A stretch of DNA of 64,000 bases from Corticimicrobacter sp040137905 (GCF_040137905.1 NZ_JBEFDG010000044.1:67969-131968); one strand, 5' to 3'. Positions 34,242 to 43,713 are shown, counted from the stretch's first letter. The notes: generated by a model from the letters alone, not told the origin. Numbers and translations: made by a program.

Positions 34242-36674
34242 CTAGAAATCGACACTTGCGGACAGCATGACCGTACGCGGTGCCCCCAGCCACAGCTTGC
34301 CGCTGCCCCCACCTGACCAATACGCCTTGTTGGCCACGTTGAGCACATCCGCGCGCAGCGTCACTGCACGTCCATCGATGGCGGTCTGATATCGCAGACC
34401 GGCATCAAAAAGCGTCCTGCCGGCTGTCTTCAGAGTATTGTCACGGCTGAAATATTGTCCCGAGGCAGACTGGACATTGCCCGTCAGGGTCAAACCCGTC
34501 ACACCCGGCAGGTCCCACTCCACACCCAGCTTGCCCTGCCATTTCGGACGTGCCATGACGAAACTGCCCTCATCCACGCCACCCGCTGTCTTGGTCAGCG
34601 TGGCATCCAGATAGGCGATGCCCCCCATCAGGCGAAAACCGTCAATGGGCTCCCCAAAGAAACCCAGCTCCACGCCTCGGTTGCGCTGTTCGCCCTCGAA
34701 GGAAAAAAGGTTGCTGGCCGGGTCGATATAGCTGTTGGGCATGCGGATCTGATAACCGCTCAACGTCGCCGCGAAACTGCCAAGATCGACTTTCACACCT
34801 ACCTCGTGTTGCTTGGTCTTGTAGGGTGCGAACAGCTCCCCGGCATTGTTGGTGCCAGTCGGCGCGATAGCCCCTTCTTTCAGGCCTTCGATGTAGTTGC
34901 CATAGAGGGACACTTCATCCGTCACTCTCACCAATAGCGCCACGCTCGGCGTTGTCGCCGAGGCGTCATAGCGTGCCGTACGTTTCCCCGTGGCGGCACT
35001 GAAGGTATCACTGACAACGTTCTGCCGTCTCACCCCCAGCGTCAGCATCACACGATCGTCGGCAACCGACATCGTGTTGGCGATACCTACGCTGCTCAAG
35101 CGTGACTCGGCGGTCTTGGGAATATCGGACTTGCGGATCACCGTCTCGGGGGCTGCGCCCCAGGAAGGATCGTAAATATTGGTGTACCAATCCTGCGGCA
35201 GCAGGCCCACTACCGTCCTGGAACGCACTTCCTGCTCATAGAACGAACCGCTCAATGCCAATTCGTGGCGGATCTCCCCCGTGCGCAAACGAGCCATGAT
35301 GCCGACATCGCCCGCCTTTCTGTCCAGAACCTGGCGCTGCTGGCCGAAATTGGTGCGGTATCTTCCCTGCGCATCCATGACGGCAAACGTCACGCCCAGC
35401 AAACCGTTGTAATGCGTCATGCCCTGACCGTAGTTCGCATATACGGTCACGTCCTCTGTCACGTCTGCCTCACCCCGCAACACGAACGCCGAATCTTCCG
35501 CGCTGGAAAATGTCCAGTCGGGCATCAGCGAACGGCGCGGATCGGGTACATCCGGCACACCCAGCCCCGGCGCAATCGTAACGCCACGTGTCACGCCACT
35601 GACCTTGTCCCTGTTGCTGTACATATCCGCAGCAAGCCTGACTCGCTCAGAACGCCAATCCAGACCCAGTGCGCCCAGTTGCGCACGCTTTGACTGTCCA
35701 TCTGCGGCCATGTTGCCGTCCTGGTACAGGCCATTGAACCGTATCCCGAATTGCTGTGCATCACCAAACCGGCGCCCCATATCGAGGTGAGCGCCATACT
35801 GGCCGTCGGACACGAACATCCCGGTCAGTCGGGTCAAGGGGGTTTCGGTCGCACGCTTGGGCACCAGGTTGATACTGCCGCCAACCGATCCGCCTGGTGG
35901 CATGCCGTTGAGCATTGCAGAAGGCCCCTTGAGCACTTCGACCCGTTCGACCAGTTCCAGTGGCACACGGTTGTAGGGCAGCAAACCGTACAGCCCGCCA
36001 AACGCCACGTCGCCCGAACCCACATCGAATCCGCGCACCACGAAAGCCTCGCGCACGGTACCGCGCATGCCCATGTCGTATACCGACGCATCGGTCACCC
36101 CGACGACACGGGCCAGGTCCTGTGCCTGCTGTATCGCGTCCTGCGTATAGCTGATGGTACTGAACGGTGTCTCCATGAAATCCTGGTAGCCCAGCATGCC
36201 GATCCGACTGCCTGTCGCAACCTTGCCGCCCGCATACACCGGCGTCAGATCGGCACGATAGAGGCCCGTCACATTGACCGGAGCCAGTTGCGTCGTCTCG
36301 GCTACCTTCCACAGATTGATCGTATTGCCCGTACGTGAATACTCAATACCCGTTCCTGCCAGCAGACGCTTCAACGCCTCCTCTGCCGTCATCTGCCCAC
36401 TGACCTCCTGGGCAGGCAACCCGCGTACCAGCTCAGAGGTATAGATGAACTGCAGTGCTGTCTGCTGTCCAAGCTGCAACAGCGCATCACTGAGAGACGA
36501 CTGCTGGATACTGATCTGGGTAACGGCATCCTGTGCATGCACGACCTGTGGCGCAGCAGCCAATGCAACAGAGAAGGCAACGACCAGAGTGGCCGATGAC
36601 ACGGCAGAGATGGCCGCAGTGTGGCATCGTTTGCCACCAGCCTTGTGTATTGCGGGAATGGTCCGGTCAATCAC
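34242..36674 (-). CDS. TonB-dependent siderophore receptor with an N-terminal signalling domain (FpvA/FecA type)
   Basis: An 810-residue outer-membrane receptor. A signal peptide ending VVHAQ is followed by a secretin/TonB short N-terminal (STN) domain at about 55-115, then a plug with TPFSTISYTQDAIQ, VRGFDVGSGDVAFGGLYGLLP (cited as VRGFDVG) and LKGPSAMLNGMPPGGSVGG, and a 22-strand barrel ending VMLSASVDF with the terminal Phe needed for outer-membrane insertion. STN-carrying receptors send a ligand-occupancy signal to FecR. The start is a GTG at 36674 with AGGAAA 6-9 bp before it; no upstream ATG fits. Confidence 0.95.
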   Translation of the reverse strand: MIDRTIPAIHKAGGKRCHTAAISAVSSATLVVAFSVALAAAPQVVHAQDAVTQISIQQSSLSDALLQLGQQTALQFIYTSELVRGLPAQEVSGQMTAEEALKRLLAGTGIEYSRTGNTINLWKVAETTQLAPVNVTGLYRADLTPVYAGGKVATGSRIGMLGYQDFMETPFSTISYTQDAIQQAQDLARVVGVTDASVYDMGMRGTVREAFVVRGFDVGSGDVAFGGLYGLLPYNRVPLELVERVEVLKGPSAMLNGMPPGGSVGGSINLVPKRATETPLTRLTGMFVSDGQYGAHLDMGRRFGDAQQFGIRFNGLYQDGNMAADGQSKRAQLGALGLDWRSERVRLAADMYSNRDKVSGVTRGVTIAPGLGVPDVPDPRRSLMPDWTFSSAEDSAFVLRGEADVTEDVTVYANYGQGMTHYNGLLGVTFAVMDAQGRYRTNFGQQRQVLDRKAGDVGIMARLRTGEIRHELALSGSFYEQEVRSRTVVGLLPQDWYTNIYDPSWGAAPETVIRKSDIPKTAESRLSSVGIANTMSVADDRVMLTLGVRRQNVVSDTFSAATGKRTARYDASATTPSVALLVRVTDEVSLYGNYIEGLKEGAIAPTGTNNAGELFAPYKTKQHEVGVKVDLGSFAATLSGYQIRMPNSYIDPASNLFSFEGEQRNRGVELGFFGEPIDGFRLMGGIAYLDATLTKTAGGVDEGSFVMARPKWQGKLGVEWDLPGVTGLTLTGNVQSASGQYFSRDNTLKTAGRTLFDAGLRYQTAIDGRAVTLRADVLNVANKAYWSGGGSGKLWLGAPRTVMLSASVDF

Positions 36675-36842
36675 GAGAGTTTCCTGATACTAGAATTTAG
36701 CCAAAGAATCCTTGCGAAGTGACGCCTCCCGGCGGGAAACACGCCCCCTCATTAAGTACGACGAGCGACGCGTCAAAACCCTGAATGAAATTCAAATAAA
36801 AGTTGTAACAACAACAATTATTTTTAAGAATGAATAGCAAGC

Positions 36843-36875
36843 GCGCACATCAGTGCGCCCTTGGCCAAGCCAAGG
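36843..36875. repeat. Two small hairpins between fecR and the receptor gene
   Basis: CCTTGG-CCAAG-CCAAGG (36859-36875) and GCGCAC-ATCA-GTGCGC (36843-36858) stand one after the other 45-78 bp after the FecR stop. Neither has a T-run. Beyond them the 246-bp gap is unusually AT-rich and probably holds the ECF-type promoter of the receptor gene, but I could not pick out its boxes. Confidence 0.45.
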
Positions 36876-36920
36876 ACTCAAGAACGCAGTCGTGAATGTG
36901 TACCGCTTGTGCCTGATGCG

Positions 36921-37913
36921 TCAGCGCAGCAACGAAAGATCGACACCGCCGTCCGGACGATGCACGACGATGACCGGCATCTGGTTCTGCAAGGCCTGCA
37001 GAAAGCCTTCCGCATCCTTGATACTGAAAACGCCCGCCATGCTCAGGCGTTTCAGTCTGCTGTCCGTAAGATGGATGGGCTGGGCCAGGTAGCGGTTCAT
37101 CTCATGTACCACGCTTTCCAGTGGCTGGTCCCGGAAAACCACCTTGCCCTGACGCCAGGCGGTAAGCGCAGCGACATCCGCTGACGCGACATGCAGTTGC
37201 GCATCGCCACGCACGCTTGCCGTCAGGCCTGCCGTCAGCAGAGCCTGGTCACGTGCCCACCAGCGTCCGGATGTCACCTCGACTGTCCCCGACTCAACGG
37301 CCACCGAAATCCGGTCCTGTTGTTTCCGCACGGTGAAAACCGTTCCTGTGACCCGAACATTGACCTCACCTGCCGTCACTAAAAACGGGCGAGCGGTATT
37401 GCTGCGCACGTCGAATGCCGCCTCGCCCTCAAGCAGTTCGACGTCGCGGCGATCCCCGTAATAGCGCACCACCAACCGCGTGGCGACATTCATCTCGATG
37501 ACCGAGCCATCGGGCAAGGTCTCCGCTCGTTGTTCTCCATGCACCGTTGCGTAGCGCAAGACCTGTTCCGGATACTCCAGCAGACGGCTGTAGCCAAACA
37601 CGCCTACCGCGACCGCCACGGCACAGCTTGCGCCCGCCCCCACCAGCCAGCGCCGACGGGTGCGTTGCCGACACGCTTCTGCTGGCTCTGGTGCCATCAG
37701 CAATTCCCGCAGCGTATCTTCCGGCACCAAACTGGTAGCCTGCCAGATCTCATCCAGCGCCCGGTATTCGTGTTCATTGCGCGGATCGGCCTGACGCCAC
37801 TGCCGAAAATGAGCCTGCTCGGCAACAGTGAAATGACCGGAATGCACGCGGGCAAACCAGTAGGCGGCAGCATCGCGTGGATCGTCAGGAAGTGTTGGGC
37901 TGTCTGTGCTCAT
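36921..37913 (-). CDS. FecR-family anti-sigma/sigma-activating membrane protein
   Basis: A 330-residue protein with a cytoplasmic DUF4880-like N-terminus (AAAYWFARVHSGHFTVAEQAHFRQW, cited in part; residues about 14-40), one membrane helix around 85-103, and a periplasmic FecR domain (LPDGSVIEMNVATRLVV, LLEGEAAFDV, VRVTGTVFTVR). The C-terminal STN-like DUF4974 region includes AAFDV-type and SMAGVFSIKDAEGFLQAL motifs. FecR receives the signal from the receptor's STN domain and frees or activates the FecI-type sigma factor encoded just upstream (22 bp gap). The start at 37913 (MSTDSPTLPDD) was preferred over an upstream Met. Confidence 0.93.
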   Translation of the reverse strand: MSTDSPTLPDDPRDAAAYWFARVHSGHFTVAEQAHFRQWRQADPRNEHEYRALDEIWQATSLVPEDTLRELLMAPEPAEACRQRTRRRWLVGAGASCAVAVAVGVFGYSRLLEYPEQVLRYATVHGEQRAETLPDGSVIEMNVATRLVVRYYGDRRDVELLEGEAAFDVRSNTARPFLVTAGEVNVRVTGTVFTVRKQQDRISVAVESGTVEVTSGRWWARDQALLTAGLTASVRGDAQLHVASADVAALTAWRQGKVVFRDQPLESVVHEMNRYLAQPIHLTDSRLKRLSMAGVFSIKDAEGFLQALQNQMPVIVVHRPDGGVDLSLLR

Positions 37914-37935
37914 TGCTGAATACCTGGGTCCAGAC

Positions 37936-38442
37936 TCAGTGCGGGGCATGGTTCTGCAACCGTTCCCTGAGATATCTGGCGGCCCGGATCATGTATTTCT
38001 CGACCATATTGACGGAAATGCCCAACTGCTGAGCGATCTCCTGCTGACTGTATCCCTCGAGCTTGTGCAGCAGAAAGACCTGCCGGCACTTGAGTGGCAA
38101 TTCCTGCAATGCGTCTTTCAGGGAACACACCAACTCGGTCGTCCGTACATGCGCATCAGGATCACCCAGCAGGGGATGCTCATCCTCGCCGAGCTCATGC
38201 AGCGGCACGACATCCAGCAACCGTGCCTGGCGGTGCTTGTCGATCAGGCGGTTGCGCACGCTGCGATGCAGATAGGCTCCGGGATTGACCAGTGCAGCGG
38301 CATCATGCTCCAGCACTTTGACGATCGTATCGTGCGTGGCATCCTCGGCATCGGCCCGGCTGTCAGCCCGTCGCACCCACGTCCCGACCAGCTCGCCGTA
38401 ATGGCTGAGCCAACCTTTTCTGGACACAGGTGAGCGTGACAT
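37936..38442 (-). CDS. FecI-type ECF sigma factor
   Basis: A 168-residue sigma-70 family protein with region 2 (SHYGELVGTWVRRADSRADAEDATHDT, then LVNPGAYLHRSVRNRLIDKHRQA) and region 4 (LPLKCRQVFLLHKLEGYSQQEIAQQLGISVNMVEKYMIRA, quoted in pieces elsewhere as the HTH). This is the FecI/FpvI/PvdS group that directs transcription of the linked receptor gene when iron is scarce and the siderophore is bound. A Fur-box-like site lies 43 bp upstream of the ATG at 38442. Confidence 0.93.
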   Translation of the reverse strand: MSRSPVSRKGWLSHYGELVGTWVRRADSRADAEDATHDTIVKVLEHDAAALVNPGAYLHRSVRNRLIDKHRQARLLDVVPLHELGEDEHPLLGDPDAHVRTTELVCSLKDALQELPLKCRQVFLLHKLEGYSQQEIAQQLGISVNMVEKYMIRAARYLRERLQNHAPH

Positions 38443-38484
38443 GGATGACAGAAACAACGGCAGGTGTATCGAACTCGATATAGT

Positions 38485-38503
38485 AGCAATGATTCTTATT
38501 GTC
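38485..38503 (-). promoter_or_regulatory. Fur box upstream of the FecI-type sigma gene
   Basis: The minus-strand 19-mer GACAATAAGAATCATTGCT matches the Fur consensus GATAATGATAATCATTATC at 13 of 19 positions, including the central AATCATT. It lies 43-61 bp before the sigma-factor start, a normal place for iron repression of fecI-type genes. Confidence 0.75.
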
Positions 38504-38573
38504 CAGCATGGGAAACTTGAATCTGCCATCTCCTGATAGCCATCAGGATCTGCTCAGCAACCTCGCAGCCAAG

Positions 38574-38601
38574 AAAAAAGGCGACCCTGACCGGCGTCGC
38601 C
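38574..38601 (-). terminator. Rho-independent terminator of ppa
   Basis: On the minus strand a GGCGAC/GTCGCC 6-bp stem with a 10-base loop is followed by six T. It lies about 44 bp after the ppa stop. Confidence 0.8.
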
Positions 38602-38644
38602 TATTTCACCTGCAACCGCCCGTCCTCACGGACAGGCCGATAAA

Positions 38645-39184
38645 TCACGCGTCGTTCTGCAGACGCCAGGCCTCGGCGCTCTTCAGGATTTCGGCACGGG
38701 CGGCTTCCGGGCCTTGCCAGCCGGTCAGCTTGACCCACTTGCCTTTCTCGAGATCCTTGTAGTGCTCGAAAAAGTGGCGGATACGCTCGATTTCCTCGAT
38801 CGGCAGATCGTCGATGGACTGGATCTTGCGATAGACCGGATACAGCTTGTCGATGGGCAGCGCCAGCAGCTTGGCATCGCCACCGCCTTCGTCTTCCATG
38901 TTGAGCACGCCAATGGCGCGGCAGCGGATCACGGCACCGGCCTGGATCGGGAACGGAGTGATCACCAGTACGTCGGCGGGGTCACCATCATCGGAGATCG
39001 TCTGCGGAATGTAGCCATAGTTGCACGGATAGTGCATGGCGGCCAGCATGAAACGGTCGACGAACAGCGCGCCCGAATCCTTGTCCACCTCGTACTTGAT
39101 CGGGTCGGCATTCATCGGAATTTCGATGACGACATTGAAATCATCCGGCAGGTTCTTGCCTGCTCCGACATTCAAAAGACTCAT
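38645..39184 (-). CDS. ppa: Inorganic pyrophosphatase, family I
   Basis: A 179-residue soluble enzyme that hydrolyses pyrophosphate to phosphate. It begins MSLLNVGAGKNLPDDFNVVIEIP with the family signature DDGDPADVLV (metal-binding Asp triad) near residues 65-75, then KVLALP-type KLLALPID and HFFEHYKDLEKGKWV. Length matches hexameric bacterial enzymes (about 175). GTAGAAA precedes the ATG. It lies 28 bp after hemY and is followed by a terminator, so it may end a short operon. Confidence 0.97.
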   Translation of the reverse strand: MSLLNVGAGKNLPDDFNVVIEIPMNADPIKYEVDKDSGALFVDRFMLAAMHYPCNYGYIPQTISDDGDPADVLVITPFPIQAGAVIRCRAIGVLNMEDEGGGDAKLLALPIDKLYPVYRKIQSIDDLPIEEIERIRHFFEHYKDLEKGKWVKLTGWQGPEAARAEILKSAEAWRLQNDA

Positions 39185-39212
39185 TTTCTACCTTGTATGT
39201 AAAAAGTGGAAA

Positions 39213-40736
39213 TCAGTAGCCAGCGGGCTTGTCGCTGTCCGTGCGTGCCGCCTCTGACGATGCGGCAGGCTCTTCGGTACCCAGTGAAGCGGCAGGGATC
39301 GGCGCACTGTCGAAATACTCATGGAAGGCATCATCACGATCGCTGCTGGCGACCACGGCTTCGTGGCGCGACGGTAGCACACCGCCGTGCACATCGTAGT
39401 CGCTGATGCCATCACGCTGGTGCAGGATATCCGGAGAATCAGCCGTCTGGGGATCGGGCAGGACAAAATCCTCGGGATTGTCGGCCACCAGGTGATGCGG
39501 ATCGGCCTGCACGTCTGCAGCAGGCAATGCCGCAGACGCGGCCAGGTCGGGCAGACCCACGCTGGCCGCGGTGGCCTGGCGTAGGTAGGACAGCGCATCA
39601 TCGCGCCGTCCCAGGCGATCGCTCAGGCTGCCCAGCAGCGCATAGGTGCCGGCTGTCGGCTGTACGGCGAGACTGCGACGCAAATAACGCTCTGCCTGCC
39701 CCCAGATCTGCCCATGCAGGCACAGCACGCCCATGGCACGCAGCAGGTCGGGATGATCGGGATGATCCTTGAGCCAGCGCACAGCCTTGCTCAGGCGGCG
39801 CTGTACATCGGCAGGGGCGCAGCGTGCATAGGCAGCCAGCAATTCGGGATCAAGCTGCACATCGAGCGCGGACTCCAGCACCTTGCTGGCCTCGCTGCCC
39901 TGCTCCTGCGCATCGAACAAGCGGGCCGCAGCCAAGGCAACCGGCGGCAAGGTGCGCTCCGTGGACTTGAGGGACTTCCAGACCGTGCGCCAATCGTCGC
40001 CAGCTTCGAGCAGACGACCAGCGGCCGCGACACCGATAATGCGTTCCGCCTCGGCCGGCTCCAGCGCCTTGCGCTTGAAAAGCGCACGGGCCAACAGGTA
40101 GGCCTGTTCGTGATGCGCCAGATCGACATGGGCACGCAGCAGCAGACGAGTAATGTTGACGTAGCGCGCGCCTTCTTCGTAAGGCAGCGTCTGCAGTTTT
40201 TCCAGCGCAGCCTGTGGTTGCCCCTGTTCCAGCAGCAGCTCGGCCCACAGAGCACCGACGGCATCGACCAGAGCCTTCTCGCCAGCGAACTCCTGGGCCT
40301 GCCGCAGCAACTCATCGCGGCGGGTATAGGCCGCCTGAGCATGAGCCGCCCGTGCCGCCGACAGGGCCGCCAGGACCTTGCGATTGTGGTTGCGCGTCTG
40401 CCCAAGCAGCTTGGTCAGGTCTTTTTCGGATTGGGCATAACGCCCTGCCAGCAAACCAATCCAGCCACGCTCGAGGCGATTGTCGTCACGATGCTGCGCA
40501 CGCCGGCCACGCCAGCCACGCCAGCGCCCCGGCACCGACAGCAGCCAGCTCAGAAAGCGCAGGCCGACATACAGCAGGATGAACGAACCGACGATCAGGG
40601 CCACAGCCAGCATGATCGACAATTCGATGCGATACGGCGGCACCAGGATGACGACATTGCCGGCATGCTGTCGCAGAAACACTGCCGCCGCCACTGCGAC
40701 GACCGCCAGGAGCAGAGTCCAGAACCAGGCTCTCAT
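39213..40736 (-). CDS. hemY: HemY-like TPR membrane protein of the haem cluster
   Basis: A 507-residue protein beginning MRAWFWTLLLAVVAVAAAVFL with two membrane helices (about 4-20 and 40-62), then tetratricopeptide-like repeats throughout. This is the HemY_N family of Gram-negative haem clusters (not the protoporphyrinogen oxidase HemY of Gram-positives); its function is not firmly established. The C-terminal 130 residues are acidic, with many Asp/Ala, and not conserved. The start at 40736 is preceded by hemX with a 4-bp gap. The upstream open frame is noise. Confidence 0.9.
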   Translation of the reverse strand: MRAWFWTLLLAVVAVAAAVFLRQHAGNVVILVPPYRIELSIMLAVALIVGSFILLYVGLRFLSWLLSVPGRWRGWRGRRAQHRDDNRLERGWIGLLAGRYAQSEKDLTKLLGQTRNHNRKVLAALSAARAAHAQAAYTRRDELLRQAQEFAGEKALVDAVGALWAELLLEQGQPQAALEKLQTLPYEEGARYVNITRLLLRAHVDLAHHEQAYLLARALFKRKALEPAEAERIIGVAAAGRLLEAGDDWRTVWKSLKSTERTLPPVALAAARLFDAQEQGSEASKVLESALDVQLDPELLAAYARCAPADVQRRLSKAVRWLKDHPDHPDLLRAMGVLCLHGQIWGQAERYLRRSLAVQPTAGTYALLGSLSDRLGRRDDALSYLRQATAASVGLPDLAASAALPAADVQADPHHLVADNPEDFVLPDPQTADSPDILHQRDGISDYDVHGGVLPSRHEAVVASSDRDDAFHEYFDSAPIPAASLGTEEPAASSEAARTDSDKPAGY

Positions 40737-40740
40737 GGCA

Positions 40741-41916
40741 TTATTCCTGTGCGCCGGACTCGGCCGGCAGTGCTGCCTTGGCACGCGCAGCCTCCAGCGC
40801 ATGCAGGCTGTTGCCGATATCCGGGATGTCAGCCTTGATCGGTGCCTGGGCCAGGGCTTCGACCTGGGCGAAGGCACGGGCAACATCGACATTCTGCATG
40901 TCGAAATACTGCGACAGCGCACGCGCCACGATATCAAGCTCGCTCTTCCAGACATCAGGCTGGCGGGCCAGCAAGGCCACCTGTGCCGTCAGCAGTCGCT
41001 GGCGCAGGTTGCTGCGCAACTGGCTGGCCTGGTCGGGCGACAGCAACAGGGCATCCGGCGCATCGATGCGCTGGACCTTGACCAGATTGGAAAATTCGCC
41101 GGCAATCGCATGACCCAGGCGACCAGGCCAGGTTTCCATCTCGGCGCGCCAACGTACCCACCACGAGGCATCAGGATCCACCACCGGCGCAGCCGGCAAT
41201 GCGACGGTGTCATCGGCAGCCGCTACAGGCTGGGCAACAGGCGCGGTATCGATCACGGCATTCACGCCCGGTGCCAGCAAAGGCAGTGTATCGATCTGGC
41301 GAACCAGGGCATCGACACGCCGCGACAGCGCCGGGATATCAACCTGAGGCGTCATGCGCAGACGTTCGAGATCGCCATTGACGGCCTGCAGAACCATTGC
41401 GAAACCAGGCCGGTCGGCGCTTGCCAGGCGGGCCTGTGCCGTTTCCAGTGCCACGATGGCGTTGCCGACCTGTCCGGCCAGGCGCAATTGCTGGCTGGCC
41501 AGGGTCAGGATGCGATCAAGGTCATTGGAGAGAACGACATCACCGCCCTCGTCCGTCAGATTTTGCCAAGCCTGCTCCAGCACCTGGTAGCGGCTGCTGA
41601 GATCGGTCAGTTTTTCTTCGAGTGCCTGCACCTTGGCCTGCTGGCCCTGGGCAATGTCACGCGCCTCGTCAGCCTGTCGCTGAGTCTGCTGCAACTGCGT
41701 CTCGACCGTGCTTAGACGGCCGGCCAGTTCACGACCGCCCTGCTGGAACTCCTGGCGCTGGTACCACAGCGCGCTCAACAGCGCGGCAATCACCAGCACA
41801 GCCAGCAACAGTATGGTCAGCCAGCCTCCCTTGCCGCCACGCCGGGCAGATTCGGGCTGGGTCTCGGCGGCAGCCTGCCGGGCAGGTGCCTCAATCTCGG
41901 ATGTGATGTCGGTCAT
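40741..41916 (-). CDS. hemX: HemX-like membrane protein
   Basis: A 391-residue protein with one membrane helix (about 31-50: WLTILLLAVLVIAALLSALWY), then long coiled-coil stretches (GRLSTVETQLQQTQRQADEA and KVQALEEKLTDLSSRY) and a periplasmic helical domain. It belongs to the HemX family often mis-annotated as uroporphyrinogen-III C-methyltransferase; no methyltransferase (SAM-binding GxGxGDP) region is present. The start at 41916 overlaps the hemD stop by 4 bp. The role in haem synthesis is unresolved. Confidence 0.88.
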   Translation of the reverse strand: MTDITSEIEAPARQAAAETQPESARRGGKGGWLTILLLAVLVIAALLSALWYQRQEFQQGGRELAGRLSTVETQLQQTQRQADEARDIAQGQQAKVQALEEKLTDLSSRYQVLEQAWQNLTDEGGDVVLSNDLDRILTLASQQLRLAGQVGNAIVALETAQARLASADRPGFAMVLQAVNGDLERLRMTPQVDIPALSRRVDALVRQIDTLPLLAPGVNAVIDTAPVAQPVAAADDTVALPAAPVVDPDASWWVRWRAEMETWPGRLGHAIAGEFSNLVKVQRIDAPDALLLSPDQASQLRSNLRQRLLTAQVALLARQPDVWKSELDIVARALSQYFDMQNVDVARAFAQVEALAQAPIKADIPDIGNSLHALEAARAKAALPAESGAQE

Positions 41917-42743
41917 AGCCTGGATTGTAATATGTTGTCGGTTCCTGCCTGCCGCACGGTCAGAAAAGCGTGTAACAAACTCTCGTCCAGCGGCTGGCTC
42001 GTGACAACCCGGCGGCAATCGCGAGCACCAGCATACAGGGTTTCAAGGCAGGATTGGGTGATGCGCGGATGCGTTGTGATGAAACAACAGGTGCGCCACC
42101 AATCCTCCCATCCCTGCTCCGCCACACGGGCATGCAACGCCCGGAAGCTCTCAATGCTGCTCAGCAGCCAGTTGGCTGTCAGTCCCTGTCGCTGCCAGGC
42201 CTGCAAAATATCGGCAGCCGTCGCGGTCCAGGCAGCCGGAACTCGCCGATAGACCGGCAGCAGATCAACCTGGATGCCGGCCTGATGCAACTGCTCGGCC
42301 AGCCAGTCGCGTCCTTGCTCGCCTCGTACGATCAGGACGCGACGCAACTGCCCCAGTTCAGGCTGCAGCAAGCGCCACAGCGCCTCGGAATCCAGGCCCT
42401 CGCGGGTATCGCTGGGATACAGCAGGCGCACCTCGGATGGCAGGACACCAGTGGCACGCAAGGCATCGGCACTGCCCGGCCCGACCATGGCCGCCAAGGT
42501 GGCAGAGGGCCAACGCCAGTCATGGCCGCCCTGCTGCCGCATGCCGTCGACATAGAGGCGAGCGGCATTTCCGCTGACGAACATCACCAGGTCATAATCG
42601 GCCGGGTCACGCCAGGACACATGATCCAGAGGTTCGATGGTCATGGCGGGCAGCATCAGCACCTGCCAGCCCTGTTGCACCAGATGCGCCGCCAGCGTCT
42701 CGTTGCGCCCCTGGGGCCGGGTCAGAACGGCGCGTCGCACCAC
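41913..42743 (-). CDS. hemD: Uroporphyrinogen-III synthase
   Basis: A 276-residue enzyme that cyclises hydroxymethylbilane to uroporphyrinogen III. Typical weakly conserved marks are VLTRPQGRNETLAAHL at the start, DYDLVMFVSGNAARLYV and ANWLLSSIESFRALH near the C-terminus. The start is a GTG (42743, with a second GTG at 42740) immediately after the hemC stop, so the two genes are probably coupled. The open frame extends upstream but the extra residues overlap hemC and do not fit the family. Confidence 0.9.
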   Translation of the reverse strand: MVRRAVLTRPQGRNETLAAHLVQQGWQVLMLPAMTIEPLDHVSWRDPADYDLVMFVSGNAARLYVDGMRQQGGHDWRWPSATLAAMVGPGSADALRATGVLPSEVRLLYPSDTREGLDSEALWRLLQPELGQLRRVLIVRGEQGRDWLAEQLHQAGIQVDLLPVYRRVPAAWTATAADILQAWQRQGLTANWLLSSIESFRALHARVAEQGWEDWWRTCCFITTHPRITQSCLETLYAGARDCRRVVTSQPLDESLLHAFLTVRQAGTDNILQSRL

Positions 42744-42744
42744 G

Positions 42745-43713
42745 TCAGCCCTGCCTGGAAGGCACCTCGATACCGAGTCCTTCCAGGATGGCGGCGGCGC
42801 CATCCTGCAACAAGGCGGCAGCAACTTCGGTCCCCAGTACCTCGGCATCTGCAATCACACCACGTTGCTCGGCACGCAGCACGGTACGCCCGTCGGGCGT
42901 GGCCACCAGTGCACGCAGCCATAGCGTATCGGCACCATCGATTTCGGCATAGGCGGCCAGGGGTACCTGGCAGGAACCGCCCAGTGCCCGCGATACGGCC
43001 CGCTCGGCAGCCACGCGGGCCGTGGTGGCCGGGCAGACCAGCGGTGCCAGCCAACCGGCCACGTCAGTCCGGTCGGCGCGAATTTCGATCCCCAGGGCTC
43101 CCTGTCCGGCAGCCGGCAGGCTGAGGTCGGCAGGCAGCACGGCCCGGATGCGCTCGGCCATGCCCAGTCGCTGCAGGCCTGTGGCCGCCAATACGATGGC
43201 ATCGTACTCGCCCGCATCGAGCTTGCCCAGGCGGGTATCGAGGTTGCCACGCAACGGCTTGATGTCGAGATGCGGCCAGCGTGCCCGGATCTGCGCCTCG
43301 CGCCGCAGGCTGGAAGTGCCCACGACGGCCCCTTCGGGCAACGCATCGAGAGACGCGTAACGCGACGACACCAGCGCATCATGCACGTCGCCGCGCGGCA
43401 GCACGGCTGCCAGCGAGAAACCTTCGGGAAGCTCCATCGGCACATCCTTGAGCGAATGTACCGCCAGATCGGCACGGCCATCGTGCAGCGCCGTCTCCAG
43501 TTCCTTGACGAACAGTCCCTTGCCACCCACCTTGGACAGCGTGCGGTCGAGGATCTGATCGCCGCGCGTCGTCATCTCGAGCAGCTCGACCTCACATCCT
43601 GGATAGCGATTGCGCAGCAGATCTGCCACGTGATGAGCCTGCCACAGCGCAAGACGGCTGGCGCGGGTCGCGATGACCAGTTTCCGGGGAAAGGATGTCT
43701 TGCTCACAGCCAC
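42745..43713 (-). CDS. hemC: Hydroxymethylbilane synthase (porphobilinogen deaminase)
   Basis: A 322-residue enzyme that assembles four porphobilinogens into hydroxymethylbilane. It carries IATRASRLALWQAHHV, the catalytic KDVPMELPEG, the TSSLRREAQIRARWP arginine cluster and the dipyrromethane-cofactor Cys in GGSCQVPLAA at about residue 248. The start at 43713 overlaps the small upstream ORF by 10 bp. It is followed directly by hemD at a GTG. Confidence 0.97.
   Translation of the reverse strand: MAVSKTSFPRKLVIATRASRLALWQAHHVADLLRNRYPGCEVELLEMTTRGDQILDRTLSKVGGKGLFVKELETALHDGRADLAVHSLKDVPMELPEGFSLAAVLPRGDVHDALVSSRYASLDALPEGAVVGTSSLRREAQIRARWPHLDIKPLRGNLDTRLGKLDAGEYDAIVLAATGLQRLGMAERIRAVLPADLSLPAAGQGALGIEIRADRTDVAGWLAPLVCPATTARVAAERAVSRALGGSCQVPLAAYAEIDGADTLWLRALVATPDGRTVLRAEQRGVIADAEVLGTEVAAALLQDGAAAILEGLGIEVPSRQG

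Noticed and set aside
40741..41916. HemX as a uroporphyrinogen-III methyltransferase
   Set aside because: Only a helix plus coiled-coil architecture is present; no SAM-binding methyltransferase motifs are seen.
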